Shown here: positions 52,761 through 61,389 of the stretch, in pieces | How positions within the stretch are numbered: position 1 is the stretch's first letter | How the letters are laid out: every line of letters begins with the position of its first letter | DNA from: Timaviella obliquedivisa GSE-PSE-MK23-08B | Lineage (GTDB): Bacteria > Cyanobacteriota > Cyanobacteriia > Elainellales > Elainellaceae | Assembly (NCBI GenBank): GCA_019358855.1 | Contig: JAHHII010000002.1 | Coordinates: forward strand, 188,690-252,689 | Direction of reading: 5' to 3' | Length of the DNA stretch: 64,000 nucleotides | Made by a program: the position numbers and the translations under genes | Notes under the pieces: generated by a model | What the model saw: the letters and a program-made list of their open reading frames with translations, nothing else | Told to the model about the DNA's origin: nothing | Database searches by the model: none

Positions 52761-54874
52761 CTGAGGGGAAGATAGACTGTGAAAGTTGTCCAGCTTTGTT
52801 GACTAAGCACTTGAATCTCTCCACCAATATGAGTCACTATTCGTTTGACAAGCGCTAGTCCTAATCCCGTTCCTCCATGTTTCCAGGGGTCGGCGTTAGG
52901 AATACGGTAAAATTTGTCAAAGATGCGAGTTTGCTCACTAGGAAGAATTTTTACACCTGAGTTGCTAATCCGAATCGCAAAAACTGCTGGAGTCGGCTGA
53001 AAATTTCTAGGATTGTGTGGCGGAAACTGGGCTTTGTGCTCTTGAGCCCTTGGTTCCGAAAGGCGAGGGACTTCTGTAGATTCAATGCCAGCAGAAACTT
53101 TGATAGTTTCGTGGGCAGGAGTGTACTTAAACGCATTAGTCAGAAGTTCGCTCAGGATACGCCCTAGGCTGGCTAAATCTGAAACGACAGGAGATAAGTC
53201 AACCGGAATATCAACGACAAGCTGCTGTTGCTGCTTTTGCCGTTGGGCTGCAAAAGGTTCAAGGAGATGGGGAATCCAATCCTGGAGCTTGATGGGTGTT
53301 CGGTGAACGGGTTCCATTTGGGCATCTAGGCGAGAGAGATCGAGCATGTTGTTAATGAGGCTAATTTCTCGATCGCATTCACTTTGCAAAATCTGTAGAT
53401 ATCGTTTGATGGGTTCGCCGTCAGGTTCTAGTAATCCCGCTCCATTCAGCCGAATTTCGAGAAGTTGGCTCGCCATTTTAATGCTGCAAATGGGAGTGCG
53501 GAGTTCGTGGGAAACTGCGTTGAGAAAATTGTCTTTGACCTGGTTAAGGCTTTCGAGTTCGGTGACTTGCTGCTGGACGGCGGTATAAAGGCGAGCTTGA
53601 CGAATGGCGATCGCACATTGGTTTGCAACTTGTTGCACTAATCGGACTTCGGCAGCTACAAATCCATCTTTCCCCACTCGATAAAGCCAGATATCGCCAA
53701 TGACGCTGGGTTTACCAATGATGGGGCAAGCCAGGGTTGTAGAGCCTTCTGAGCGAGGTCTTAGGGTTCTTTCTGTTGATTTAATCCAGCAAAACTGTAT
53801 CGCTTTCCCTGATAAGAGCCGTGAGTAAATTGCCTCTTCATCTTCCATGTAAACGACTTTGCCCTGGGCAGAGGGCACACCTACCTGAACAGATTCGTAG
53901 GCGATCGTAGAAGTGGCGAGACTAAGATCATACAGTCCTGTGTCGCAGGAGGTGGTGTTTAGCTCGGTGGTGAGTTCTTCGACAGCAGTTTGCAAAATTT
54001 GGCTTTCATCAAGACTATCTCGAACCTTCTCAGTAATCCGCTTTAGAAGTGCTTCAAAATCAAGTGCCTGCTGAAGTTGTGCTGTCCGTTCCTGAACCTG
54101 TTGCTCTAGATGTGCTTCTACCAGTCTTAAATCGTGAATGCCTGGAAATATCGTCATGCTGCCCGTTGCTGCCCCACTGATCGCTTGAAGGGTATCAGTA
54201 TCATTTCTAATGAATTGTTCAGTTCCCTGCTTAGCAGAGGATAGGCATTGTTCTGGTAGCGTTACCCGTCGTGGGTTGGGGGGTAAGGGGGTAGGAGTTT
54301 CTGGGGTTTCACTGTTTTCCGCATTCACTAAATCTAAACCAGAATGAGGAGCGGGTGCTGCTGCTTCCCACGGCTGAGATCCGGTGGTTGAGACTTCGGT
54401 ATCTGGATTCATAAACTCAATGGGGCTGGGGCGATCGCTAGCTTGAGTCGATAACTGATACTCGATCGCCGCCAAGCGCTTTTCAAACTGATTACGCAGC
54501 AGGGCAATTTCGATGGTGGTATGTAAATCGGTTTGATTAAAAGGCTTGATCAAATATCTCGTTGTTGTGGGAGTTCCCTGGGGATGTCTAGAAGAGATCG
54601 CTCGCTTTAAAGTGCGGCTGTTGGCATGTGCCGTGAGATAAATAATAGGAATTTTCAACAAACTCCGAATTTGCTCCGCAATAGAAATACCATCAACCCT
54701 ACCTTTTGATTGAATATCCATCAAAACCAGGTCTGGTTGAGTTTCTCCAGCCGCCCGAATGGCTTCCGACCCCGAAGGCACTTGGGCAACAAGAGTGTGC
54801 CCAAAACCTTCTAAAGATTCTTGAATACTCCAGGTAGCAACACGCTCATCTTCGACTACTAAAATTTTAGCCAT
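52757..54874 (-). CDS. Histidine kinase with N-terminal receiver (REC-GAF-HisKA-HATPase)
   Basis: A 705-residue soluble protein. The N-terminal receiver (residues about 1-125) has ILVVEDERVA, LVLMDIQSKG and YLIKPF, with an inserted stretch SSRHPQGTPTTTRY before the lysine. A low-complexity linker (about 135-225) and a coiled coil (LEQQVQERTAQLQQAL) follow, then a GAF domain (about 285-435). The kinase core shows LNAVSHELRTPICS, SELLTNAFKYTP and GTGLGLALVKRIV. The receiver ahead of the kinase suggests that phosphorylation by another kinase controls this one. Confidence 0.88.
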   Translation of the reverse strand: MAKILVVEDERVATWSIQESLEGFGHTLVAQVPSGSEAIRAAGETQPDLVLMDIQSKGRVDGISIAEQIRSLLKIPIIYLTAHANSRTLKRAISSRHPQGTPTTTRYLIKPFNQTDLHTTIEIALLRNQFEKRLAAIEYQLSTQASDRPSPIEFMNPDTEVSTTGSQPWEAAAPAPHSGLDLVNAENSETPETPTPLPPNPRRVTLPEQCLSSAKQGTEQFIRNDTDTLQAISGAATGSMTIFPGIHDLRLVEAHLEQQVQERTAQLQQALDFEALLKRITEKVRDSLDESQILQTAVEELTTELNTTSCDTGLYDLSLATSTIAYESVQVGVPSAQGKVVYMEDEEAIYSRLLSGKAIQFCWIKSTERTLRPRSEGSTTLACPIIGKPSVIGDIWLYRVGKDGFVAAEVRLVQQVANQCAIAIRQARLYTAVQQQVTELESLNQVKDNFLNAVSHELRTPICSIKMASQLLEIRLNGAGLLEPDGEPIKRYLQILQSECDREISLINNMLDLSRLDAQMEPVHRTPIKLQDWIPHLLEPFAAQRQKQQQQLVVDIPVDLSPVVSDLASLGRILSELLTNAFKYTPAHETIKVSAGIESTEVPRLSEPRAQEHKAQFPPHNPRNFQPTPAVFAIRISNSGVKILPSEQTRIFDKFYRIPNADPWKHGGTGLGLALVKRIVTHIGGEIQVLSQQSWTTFTVYLPLS

Positions 54875-55306
54875 TGAGACTTTGCACTACCTCTTAGAGG
54901 ACGACTCTACCCAAAACTCTTGAAACTTCACAATTCTTTAAGGCTAACTCGCGATCCTATCTCTACAGTCCAAGCGATCGGACGTTCGCCAAAACTCTGA
55001 ATCCTTTGTTGATGCAATAAATGGGTTGACAAGGAGAGGGTTGAACCTACGTCGTCATGACAGCAGCGATCACTCATCACGCTTGGAATGTGATCTATGC
55101 CACTCAGTTCCTAACGACTTTGACTTTTAGCTTAGCAAACAAGATTTGTAAATGCTGCCCTAACTGTACCGCCCTCCCTCTAACTTGAAAAGAGGAAACT
55201 ATAAGAACTGCGCTTAATTGGAAGGTCTTCTTGAAATCTTTACAATTTCTCTCCCTCCTCAGATCTGAGAAATAGATCCGTGGATTGTGTTGCTGTTACG
55301 TTTTTC
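54875..55306. other. Spacer between the REC-GAF kinase and repeat copy 2
   Basis: About 430 bases without a convincing gene. A stretch near 55030-55125 has a GGTTCAACCC-like box and a CCA-type anticodon loop on the minus strand, but the arms do not pair as a tRNA should. The promoter of the kinase gene is presumably at the left end. Confidence 0.35.
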
Positions 55307-55509
55307 GGCGCTGCTGAATTGCGATATGAAAATCATGTTCCCCTGCCCTCGCAGGGCAGGGGCTAGGGGTTAGGTTTCTACAACGCAGCGAGACAGACCT
55401 CTCCCTAAATCCCTCTCCTAAAGGAAAGGGACTTTGAAGGATTCATATTTTGATTCAGCAATGCCGGAAAGGGGCTTTGAAGGAATTCATATTTTCATTC
55501 AGCAATGCC
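55307..55509. repeat. Palindromic MITE-like repeat, copy 2, with a duplicated end
   Basis: Runs from GGCGCTGCTGAAT (55307-55319) to ATTCAGCAATGCC (55453-55465) in the same orientation as copy 1. The last 44 or so bases (GGAAAGGGGCTTTGA to CAGCAATGCC) are then repeated with small changes up to 55509. It ends 7 bases from the nadB stop and could act as its terminator. Confidence 0.8.
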
Positions 55510-55516
55510 CATTTTT

Positions 55517-57187
55517 CTATACCTGCGATTTCTGCCAAACGTTCCCGACGATGAGGGTATGGACTTGCCAGTCGAAATTGTCTGTATGGGGGTAATCGGT
55601 GCGATAGTGTCCGCCTCGGCTTTCGGTGCGAAATAGGGCACTTTTTAGAATTAAGTAAGATAGGTCGAGCAAATTTCGGGTTTCGCTCCAGATTCTGAGG
55701 TCGGAGACTTGGGAGGCTGTGAGTGAGAACGACCCTTGCGGTATCTGCGCAGCAGCGCACTCAGGGGGATGATCGATATAGGCGATCGCTGTTTCGCTAG
55801 TTGCCACGAATTCTTCTTGCCAGGTCTTAACTTGGGCGATCGCCTGTTCCAGGGTTTGCTGATCCCGACAAATACCAGCGCTTTGCCACATAAGCCGAGC
55901 AAGCAAGGGTCGCCATTCTTGAATGTGGGGCGTTAACGAGAGGTTTAAGGGAGGAAGGTCTTGGACTTCAGAAATGGGATAGGCGATCGGATCTTCTCGC
56001 AGAGTAATGTTGGCAAGCTGTGCGCCGAAGACAAGACATTCGAGCAGAGAATTGCTGGCAAGGCGATTTGCGCCATGGACTCCAGTGCTAGCAGACTCGC
56101 CAACCGTGTACAACCCGTGGATCGAAGTGCGGCTTTGGGTATCCGTAAGGATGCCGCCCATCCAATAGTGAGCAGCCGGAGCAACAGGAATAGGCTGCTT
56201 AAAGAGGTCAATGCCCCACCGCTGGCACACTTGAATAATATTGGGAAAGCGATGGCGAATGATGTCTTCGGGAATGGGTTTGAGATCGAGCCAGACATGG
56301 GCAGACCCGCCAGTATTTTGTTTAAGATGGCTGAAGATGGCGCGGCTGACAACATCTCTAGGGGCAAGTTCTCCAGCAGGATGATAATCGAAAGCAAAGC
56401 GATGCCCCCGATCATCAACTAAGTGTGCACCTTCACCCCGGACGGCTTCGCTAATTAGGAACCGGGGCGCGCCAGGGTAGGTTAATGCGGTGGGATGGAA
56501 CTGGACAAATTCTAAATCGCGGAGTTCTGCGCCTGCGCGCCACGCCATGGCTACGCCGTCGCCAGTACTGATACTAGGATTGGTGGTTTGGGCAAATACT
56601 TGTCCGCCTCCACCCGAGGCTAGGACGATCGCCCTTGCCTGGAGCCAGCACAGTTGGTCTTTGTACAATAGGCAGACTCCTCGACAGGTTTGATCAGCCA
56701 TCCATAAATTCAGGACAAACGCCTGGGAAAGCACCTGAATGTTGTCGCGGTTTAGCACCTGCGCCGCTAAGGTGGAAACCATGGCTCGTCCGGTTGCATC
56801 GGCAGCATGAAGAACACGACGGCGAGAATGGGCAGCTTCTAGGGTCAGTGCCAGGTTGTCCCCCTGACGATCGAACGCCACTCCCATTTCTACCAGCGAT
56901 CGTACACATTCAGGCGCTTTTTCGACTAAAAGCTGTACGGCGGCGGGGTTGCATAGTCCGGCTCCAGCTTTTAACGTATCTTCAACGTGCAACTGGAGAG
57001 AATCTTCTGGGGCGATCGCCGCTGCAATACCTCCCTGTGCCCAATCGCTTGCTGATATGGAAAGAGAATCTTTAGTGATGAGCCCAACTCGCAGCGTTTT
57101 AGGTAAGCAGAGGGCAGTATATAGCCCTGCGGCTCCCCCTCCTACAATGAGGACATCGAAGGCATTGGGCAAGGTTAGATGGGGCAC
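55517..57187 (-). CDS. nadB: L-aspartate oxidase
   Basis: A 556-residue FAD enzyme that oxidises aspartate to iminoaspartate, the first step of NAD synthesis. The FAD-binding GGGAAGLYTALCLP lies at the N-terminus (VLIVGGGAAG). DWAQGGIAAAI, the substrate region VRGEGAHLVDDRGHRFA, HPAGELAPRDVVSRAI, HYWMGGILTD and GVHGANRLASNSLLECLVFG are family marks. Copies of the same palindromic repeat, in opposite orientation, flank the gene. nadA and nadC are not adjacent. Confidence 0.95.
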   Translation of the reverse strand: MPHLTLPNAFDVLIVGGGAAGLYTALCLPKTLRVGLITKDSLSISASDWAQGGIAAAIAPEDSLQLHVEDTLKAGAGLCNPAAVQLLVEKAPECVRSLVEMGVAFDRQGDNLALTLEAAHSRRRVLHAADATGRAMVSTLAAQVLNRDNIQVLSQAFVLNLWMADQTCRGVCLLYKDQLCWLQARAIVLASGGGGQVFAQTTNPSISTGDGVAMAWRAGAELRDLEFVQFHPTALTYPGAPRFLISEAVRGEGAHLVDDRGHRFAFDYHPAGELAPRDVVSRAIFSHLKQNTGGSAHVWLDLKPIPEDIIRHRFPNIIQVCQRWGIDLFKQPIPVAPAAHYWMGGILTDTQSRTSIHGLYTVGESASTGVHGANRLASNSLLECLVFGAQLANITLREDPIAYPISEVQDLPPLNLSLTPHIQEWRPLLARLMWQSAGICRDQQTLEQAIAQVKTWQEEFVATSETAIAYIDHPPECAAAQIPQGSFSLTASQVSDLRIWSETRNLLDLSYLILKSALFRTESRGGHYRTDYPHTDNFDWQVHTLIVGNVWQKSQV

Positions 57188-57280
57188 AGAAGTGAAACAA
57201 AGTAAGGGTTATTTAAAACACAATAACGAAAAAAGACCGAAGACTAAGTTTTGAGTCTCAGCCGTCAGTCTTTAAAAATT

Positions 57281-57442
57281 GTCGTTACTGAATGAAAGTA
57301 TGAATCTGCTCAAAGCCCCTTTCCTTCAGGAGAGGGGTTGGGGGAGAGGTTTATCTAGCTGCGTTGCTAACTCAACCTAACCCCTAGCCCCTTCCCTAAG
57401 AGGGCAGGGGAACTGGATTTTCATATGCAATTCAGCAATGCT
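57281..57442. repeat. Palindromic MITE-like repeat, copy 3 (inverted)
   Basis: The reverse complement of copy 1: it starts with a worn end, GTCGTTACTGAAT (57281-57293), and ends with ATTCAGCAATGC (57430-57441). The inner C-rich and G-rich blocks (CCTTCAGGAGAGGGGTTGGG; CCTAACCCCTAGCCCC) are conserved. It lies between nadB and psbU. Confidence 0.8.
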
Positions 57443-57463
57443 TAAAAAATTAGCCTCATTCAT

Positions 57464-57868
57464 CTAACGATAAATGCCGTTGTTAAAGCGATCGCCCCCT
57501 TCCACCAGAGCAGAATCGGGGGAAGAGAGGGTAAATTTATCAAGGTTCGCCTTCAAAATTTCTGCCTGACGCTCCGTCAAATCGGGCATCTCGAAGATTT
57601 CATCAACACTTTCAAAAGGTGCATTGCTCAAAATCATCCGAGCTAGCGTGGGGTACAGTCCAGGGAACTGCGCAAATGCCCGCACGTTAGTGTTATTTAG
57701 ATCAATTTTTTTGCCAAAATCAGTTGCCAGCTTATCGTCCATGCTGTTGCGAAATTCTGCAACGAGCGGTGAGTGGGCTGCTTCAGCCTGTTGCGGAAAG
57801 CTGAAGATGCCCAGGCAACTAATCAGCATTAGCCCCAAAGCCATTATCGTCCCTACCAAGCGTTTCAT
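57464..57868 (-). CDS. psbU: Photosystem II extrinsic protein PsbU
   Basis: A 134-residue lumenal protein that stabilises the oxygen-evolving complex. The start is the ATG at 57866-57868 with GGAGG upstream; the longer frame to 57907 is not needed. Residues 1-30 are a signal peptide ending in QQAEAA. The mature part has DDKLATDFGKKIDLNNTNVR, FPGLYPTLARMIL, the helix-hairpin-helix-like region APFESVDEIFEMPDLTERQ and a C-terminal GGDRFNNGIYR. The whole matches PsbU. Confidence 0.95.
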   Translation of the reverse strand: MKRLVGTIMALGLMLISCLGIFSFPQQAEAAHSPLVAEFRNSMDDKLATDFGKKIDLNNTNVRAFAQFPGLYPTLARMILSNAPFESVDEIFEMPDLTERQAEILKANLDKFTLSSPDSALVEGGDRFNNGIYR

Positions 57869-57993
57869 TCTTGAAATTCCTCCCAGTTTCAATGCGTCGG
57901 AAATCATATTAAGTCCAAAATAAACACAGCTTTATAAGGTAGAGATTATCACTTTTTAGGGCAGCTTTTAGGACAGACTAGCGTAGGCACCAA

Positions 57994-58209
57994 TTATTCC
58001 GCCTCTTCGACCACATAGTTTTCGCCAAATGTGGTGATGCGATCGCCCAGCACCAGTTTTCGCCCCCGCCGTACCTCAACCGCTCCATTGACCTTGACAT
58101 CGCCATTTTGAATCAGCATTTTTGCCTCGCCCCCCGTTTGTACCACACACATCAGTTTCAAAAACTGATCTAACTTAATTGTTTCCTCGCTCTTGTCCAT
58201 CTCTACCAT
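57994..58209 (-). CDS. S4-domain RNA-binding protein
   Basis: A 71-residue protein that is nearly all S4 domain: IKLDQFLKLMCVVQTGGEAK, LIQNGDVKVNGAVEVRRGRK and a last KLVLGDRITTFGENYVV. It resembles the small YaaA/RlbA-type S4 proteins that bind structured RNA. An ATG at 58200 is an alternative start within the first residues. It diverges from the Anbu gene with a 65-base gap that must hold both promoters. Confidence 0.85.
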   Translation of the reverse strand: MVEMDKSEETIKLDQFLKLMCVVQTGGEAKMLIQNGDVKVNGAVEVRRGRKLVLGDRITTFGENYVVEEAE

Positions 58210-58274
58210 CCCCGCTATAAAATCCAGAAGAGTGTTCTCTAAGCCATTCTCATATTAATATCTCACCCTCCTCT

Positions 58275-59051
58275 ATGACCTATTGCCTCGGCATTCTCAC
58301 CTGCTACGGGCTAGTCCTTGCCACCGACTCTCGCACCAACGCAGGTGTAGACCACATCTCAACCTACCAAAAGCTATTTGACTTCTCCAACCCCGGAGAA
58401 CGCGTCATTATGCTTTGTACAGCAGGCAACCTCTCAATTACCCAAGCTGTGATGAATGCCCTTCAGCAAGATCTAAACGCGTCTCAAGAAGAAACCATCC
58501 ATACTTTGCCCACGCTTTATGATGTTGCCCGTTACATTGGCGGCAAAGTTCGTCGGCTTCAAGAGCAAGAGCGCCCTTGGCTCGCCAAAGATAATATTGA
58601 CTTTAAATGCACGCTGTTATTAGGTGGGCAAATTCGGGGGGATGCTCCGGGGCTGTTTATGATTTATAGTCAGGGCAATTTTATTCAAGCCATGCCCGAA
58701 ACGCCGTTCTTGCAAATTGGTGAAACCAAATATGGGAAACCTATTTTAGATCGTGCCCTCACCTATGAAACCTCTCTAGAAGAAGCAGCAAAATGTGCGT
58801 TGCTATCTATTGACTCAACCATGAAATCCAACATTTCGGTCGGACCTCCCATCAATCTGGCAATGTATGAAGCCGATAGTTTTTTTATTCGCCATCAGTT
58901 GCGCTTGCCGTTGGGCGATCCTTATTTGGCAAAAATTCGGCACTTGTGGGAGTGTTCTTTGAGGCAGGCGTTTGAGCAAATGCCGAATGTAGAATGGGAT
59001 GACTATGATCATCATGCAGAGACTAACCACGAGGATGTGTTGCTGGATTAA
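58275..59051 (+). CDS. Anbu-type bacterial proteasome homologue (NTN-hydrolase protease)
   Basis: A 258-residue member of the proteasome/HslV superfamily. The sequence starts MTYCLGILTCYGLVLATDSRTNAGVDHIST, so removal of Met would free Thr2 as the nucleophile. The aspartate (ATDSRT, residue 18) and lysine (YQK, residue 33) of the catalytic set are in place. LLLGGQIRG and YGKPILDRALTYETSLEEAAKCALLSIDSTMKSNISVGPP are typical of the Anbu group. The usual companions (alpha-E, transglutaminase-like and ATP-grasp genes) are absent here. A membrane hydrolase gene follows after 33 bases. Confidence 0.85.
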   Translation: MTYCLGILTCYGLVLATDSRTNAGVDHISTYQKLFDFSNPGERVIMLCTAGNLSITQAVMNALQQDLNASQEETIHTLPTLYDVARYIGGKVRRLQEQERPWLAKDNIDFKCTLLLGGQIRGDAPGLFMIYSQGNFIQAMPETPFLQIGETKYGKPILDRALTYETSLEEAAKCALLSIDSTMKSNISVGPPINLAMYEADSFFIRHQLRLPLGDPYLAKIRHLWECSLRQAFEQMPNVEWDDYDHHAETNHEDVLLD

Positions 59052-59084
59052 GCTAATTTTCTGAATTCCCCCAAGTTAAACCCG

Positions 59085-59666
59085 ATGCAAACCCCGTCTC
59101 ATTTTTTAATGACCGCCACTTTAGAAAAAGCCTTACCCAAAGTTGCCATCGTTAAACGCGCTTTTCTTTGGGGGGCGATCGCGCCAGATTTGGCGTTATG
59201 GGGGCTATCTATTGGGGGCATGATTTACTATCATTTCATGCTGGGATGGAGTACAAAACAGGCATTTGCCCTCATGTTCGATCAGTTGTATTTCCATCAT
59301 CCGCTTTGGATCGTTTCTCACAATTTGCTTCATGCGCCAATCTTGTTGCTGTTAGGGTTAGGGTGGGCTTGGCAAAGCTCTCGCCGAGGAGAGGAGAATA
59401 AGCTTTCTCTGTGGTTTTTGTGGTTCTTTTTAGCGTGCTTACTGCATTCTGTCATTGATGTTTTGACTCATGTTGATGATGGTTCGCTCATTTTCTTTCC
59501 GTTTGATTGGACGACGCGATTTCAGAGCGTTGTTAGCTATTATGATCATCGGTATTATGGGAGAGAATTTAGTGTGTTTGAGCGATCGCTTAATCTCTTC
59601 TTCTTGCTCTATCTGCTCTATTCTCCCGTTTATCAATATCTCCGTAAACTAGTTCAAAAACTCTAA
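59085..59666 (+). CDS. Membrane-bound metal-dependent hydrolase-like protein (DUF457/YdjM-like)
   Basis: A 193-residue membrane protein with about four hydrophobic helices. Conserved polar residues suggest a metal site: HFLMTATLEKAL at the start, GAIAPDLALWG (Asp), HHPLWIVSHNLLHAP (several His), and LLHSVIDVLTHVDDGSLIFFPFDW. This is the pattern of the YdjM/DUF457 family. The substrate is unknown. folC starts on the base after its stop, so the three genes from Anbu to folC may form an operon. Confidence 0.72.
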   Translation: MQTPSHFLMTATLEKALPKVAIVKRAFLWGAIAPDLALWGLSIGGMIYYHFMLGWSTKQAFALMFDQLYFHHPLWIVSHNLLHAPILLLLGLGWAWQSSRRGEENKLSLWFLWFFLACLLHSVIDVLTHVDDGSLIFFPFDWTTRFQSVVSYYDHRYYGREFSVFERSLNLFFLLYLLYSPVYQYLRKLVQKL

Positions 59667-60956
59667 ATGCCGTTCTCTTCTGATGCTCAACCTAGCGCGA
59701 TTCTCAACCGCTTTACTCACTTTGGGGTAGAGCTAGGCTTGGAGCGAATTGAACGCTTGTTAAATGATTTATGTAATCCGCAGCGGCAAGTCCCCATCAT
59801 TCATGTGGCAGGCAGTAATGGCAAAGGGTCTACCTGTGCATTTCTCTCGGCGGTGCTGACTGCCGCAGGCTATCGGGTTGGGCGTTATACGTCTCCCCAT
59901 TTGGTGAGTTGGTGTGAGCGCATTAGCCTGAATGGTCAAGATATTTCACCTGCTGAACTGCATCATCTTTTGTTAAAGGTTGTTGCTGCTATTGATCTGG
60001 ATTATTCATCGCCGACGCAGTTTGAGATTATTACCGCAGTGGCGTGGCTATATTTTGCGCAGCAGCAAGTGGATGTTGCTGTCGTTGAGGTGGGGCTAGG
60101 AGGACGGCTGGATGCGACAAATGTGTGCGATCGCCCTCTCGTTAGCATCATCACATCTCTCAGCCGCGAGCATTGGCAACGGTTGGGTGATACCTTGGCA
60201 AAGATTAGCTACGAGAAAGCGGGCATTCTCAAACCTCGTTGTCCGGCTGTCATTGCGCCGCAGCCTGCCGAGGCTGAAGCCGTTCTTCAAGCAAGGTTAT
60301 CTGAGTTGAATTGTCCGGTCACTTGGGTTGATCCAGAAGCATCTCGCCGCTATTCATTATCTTTGCCCGGCGAGCATCAACTGATTAATGCAGCGTTGGC
60401 GATCGCTACGTTTCACATTCTGCAACAACAGGGTTGGAAAATTACCGAAGATCATATTGTACAAGGGCTGGCGACTGCTCAGTGGCAAGGGCGGTTACAG
60501 TGGATGCAGTGGCGGCATCATAATCTATTAATCGATGGAGCGCATAACCCTGCCGGAGCAAAGATGCTACGTCGTTATATTGATAGTTTGTCCCTTGATA
60601 ACCAGAATGTTAATCAGGATGTTAATCAGGTGACGCGATCGATTCATTGGGTAATGGGAATGATCGCTAATAAAGATCATGGGGAGGTGTTCCAAGAATT
60701 GTTGAGAGCAGGCGATCGCCTCTATCTCGTGCCCGTGCCAGAGCATTTGCCTACGGATATGGATGCGCTGGCACAGGTGGCTCAAACCGCTTGTCCAAGC
60801 TTGGTGCATTGTGGCGTTTATGCAGATGTCATTGAAGGGTTAGAAGCAGCATTTGAGGCTGACTTAACTGAACAAAATTCGACAACGGTGTTGTGTGGGT
60901 CACTTTACCTGATTGGGCATTTCTTTTCTATGATTCAACCTGATGAAAAATCCTAA
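59667..60956 (+). CDS. folC: Dihydrofolate synthase/folylpolyglutamate synthase
   Basis: A 429-residue Mur-ligase-family enzyme that adds glutamate to dihydropteroate and folates. HVAGSNGKGSTCAFLSAVL is the ATP-binding loop, TSPHLVSWCERISLNGQDIS binds folate, VEVGLGGRLDATNVCD and LLIDGAHNPAGAKML are the other marks. The Lys that is often carbamylated lies in SREHWQRLGDTLAKISYEKAGI. A repeated DVNQ unit (NVNQDVNQVTRS) sits in a surface loop. The start is directly next to the upstream stop, and the end overlaps the DUF202 gene by 14 bases. Confidence 0.94.
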   Translation: MPFSSDAQPSAILNRFTHFGVELGLERIERLLNDLCNPQRQVPIIHVAGSNGKGSTCAFLSAVLTAAGYRVGRYTSPHLVSWCERISLNGQDISPAELHHLLLKVVAAIDLDYSSPTQFEIITAVAWLYFAQQQVDVAVVEVGLGGRLDATNVCDRPLVSIITSLSREHWQRLGDTLAKISYEKAGILKPRCPAVIAPQPAEAEAVLQARLSELNCPVTWVDPEASRRYSLSLPGEHQLINAALAIATFHILQQQGWKITEDHIVQGLATAQWQGRLQWMQWRHHNLLIDGAHNPAGAKMLRRYIDSLSLDNQNVNQDVNQVTRSIHWVMGMIANKDHGEVFQELLRAGDRLYLVPVPEHLPTDMDALAQVAQTACPSLVHCGVYADVIEGLEAAFEADLTEQNSTTVLCGSLYLIGHFFSMIQPDEKS

Positions 60957-61389
60957 GATCGATCGCCAACGAGAGCATCAAGCTAATGAGCGAACTTTTT
61001 TGGCATGGCTTCGCACCTCCATTGCTTTAATTGGCTTTGGGTTTGCGATCGCTCGTTTTGGTTTGTTTGTTCAGCAACTTCAAGCCACGCTCATGCAACA
61101 GCAAGTTTCAATTGATCCCCTCTTTAACTCTAAAAATTTGGGTGTGACGTTAGTCGTCTTTGGTGTTTTAGTAATTGCTTTAGCCGCGTGGCAGTATAAC
61201 CGCGTTTTCTGGCAAATTGAACGGAGTGACTATCGTCCTAGCCGATGGTTAGTGGCAGTCATGACGGCGGTTGTAATTGCCATAGGGTTGCTCAGTTTGC
61301 CTTTACTTTTATGGCGCAACGATCAGGTATGGCGCAACGAGCGGGGGCAATCGCCCACCCCTACGCCGCGTTCCTCGCCTATCCGCTAA
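60943..61389 (+). CDS. DUF202 (YidH-like) membrane protein
   Basis: A 148-residue protein with three hydrophobic helices (about 29-46, 67-86, 100-122). The family signature ERTFLAWLRTSIALIGFGFAIARFG is at residues about 16-40. A basic, proline-rich tail ends it. DUF202 members are small inner-membrane proteins of unknown role, sometimes fused to or near transporters. It overlaps folC (14 bases, other frame) and converges with glgX, overlapping its 3' end by 11 bases. Confidence 0.82.
   Translation: MKNPKIDRQREHQANERTFLAWLRTSIALIGFGFAIARFGLFVQQLQATLMQQQVSIDPLFNSKNLGVTLVVFGVLVIALAAWQYNRVFWQIERSDYRPSRWLVAVMTAVVIAIGLLSLPLLLWRNDQVWRNERGQSPTPTPRSSPIR

Noticed and set aside
55030-55128. tRNA-like stretch on the minus strand with a GTTCAACCC box and a TTCCAAG loop
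   Set aside because: The acceptor and T arms do not pair, and the anticodon stem has a mismatch next to the loop, so a tRNA cannot be supported.
55945-56422. Long open frames within nadB on both strands
   Set aside because: They are shadows of the strongly conserved nadB frame with no recognisable product.
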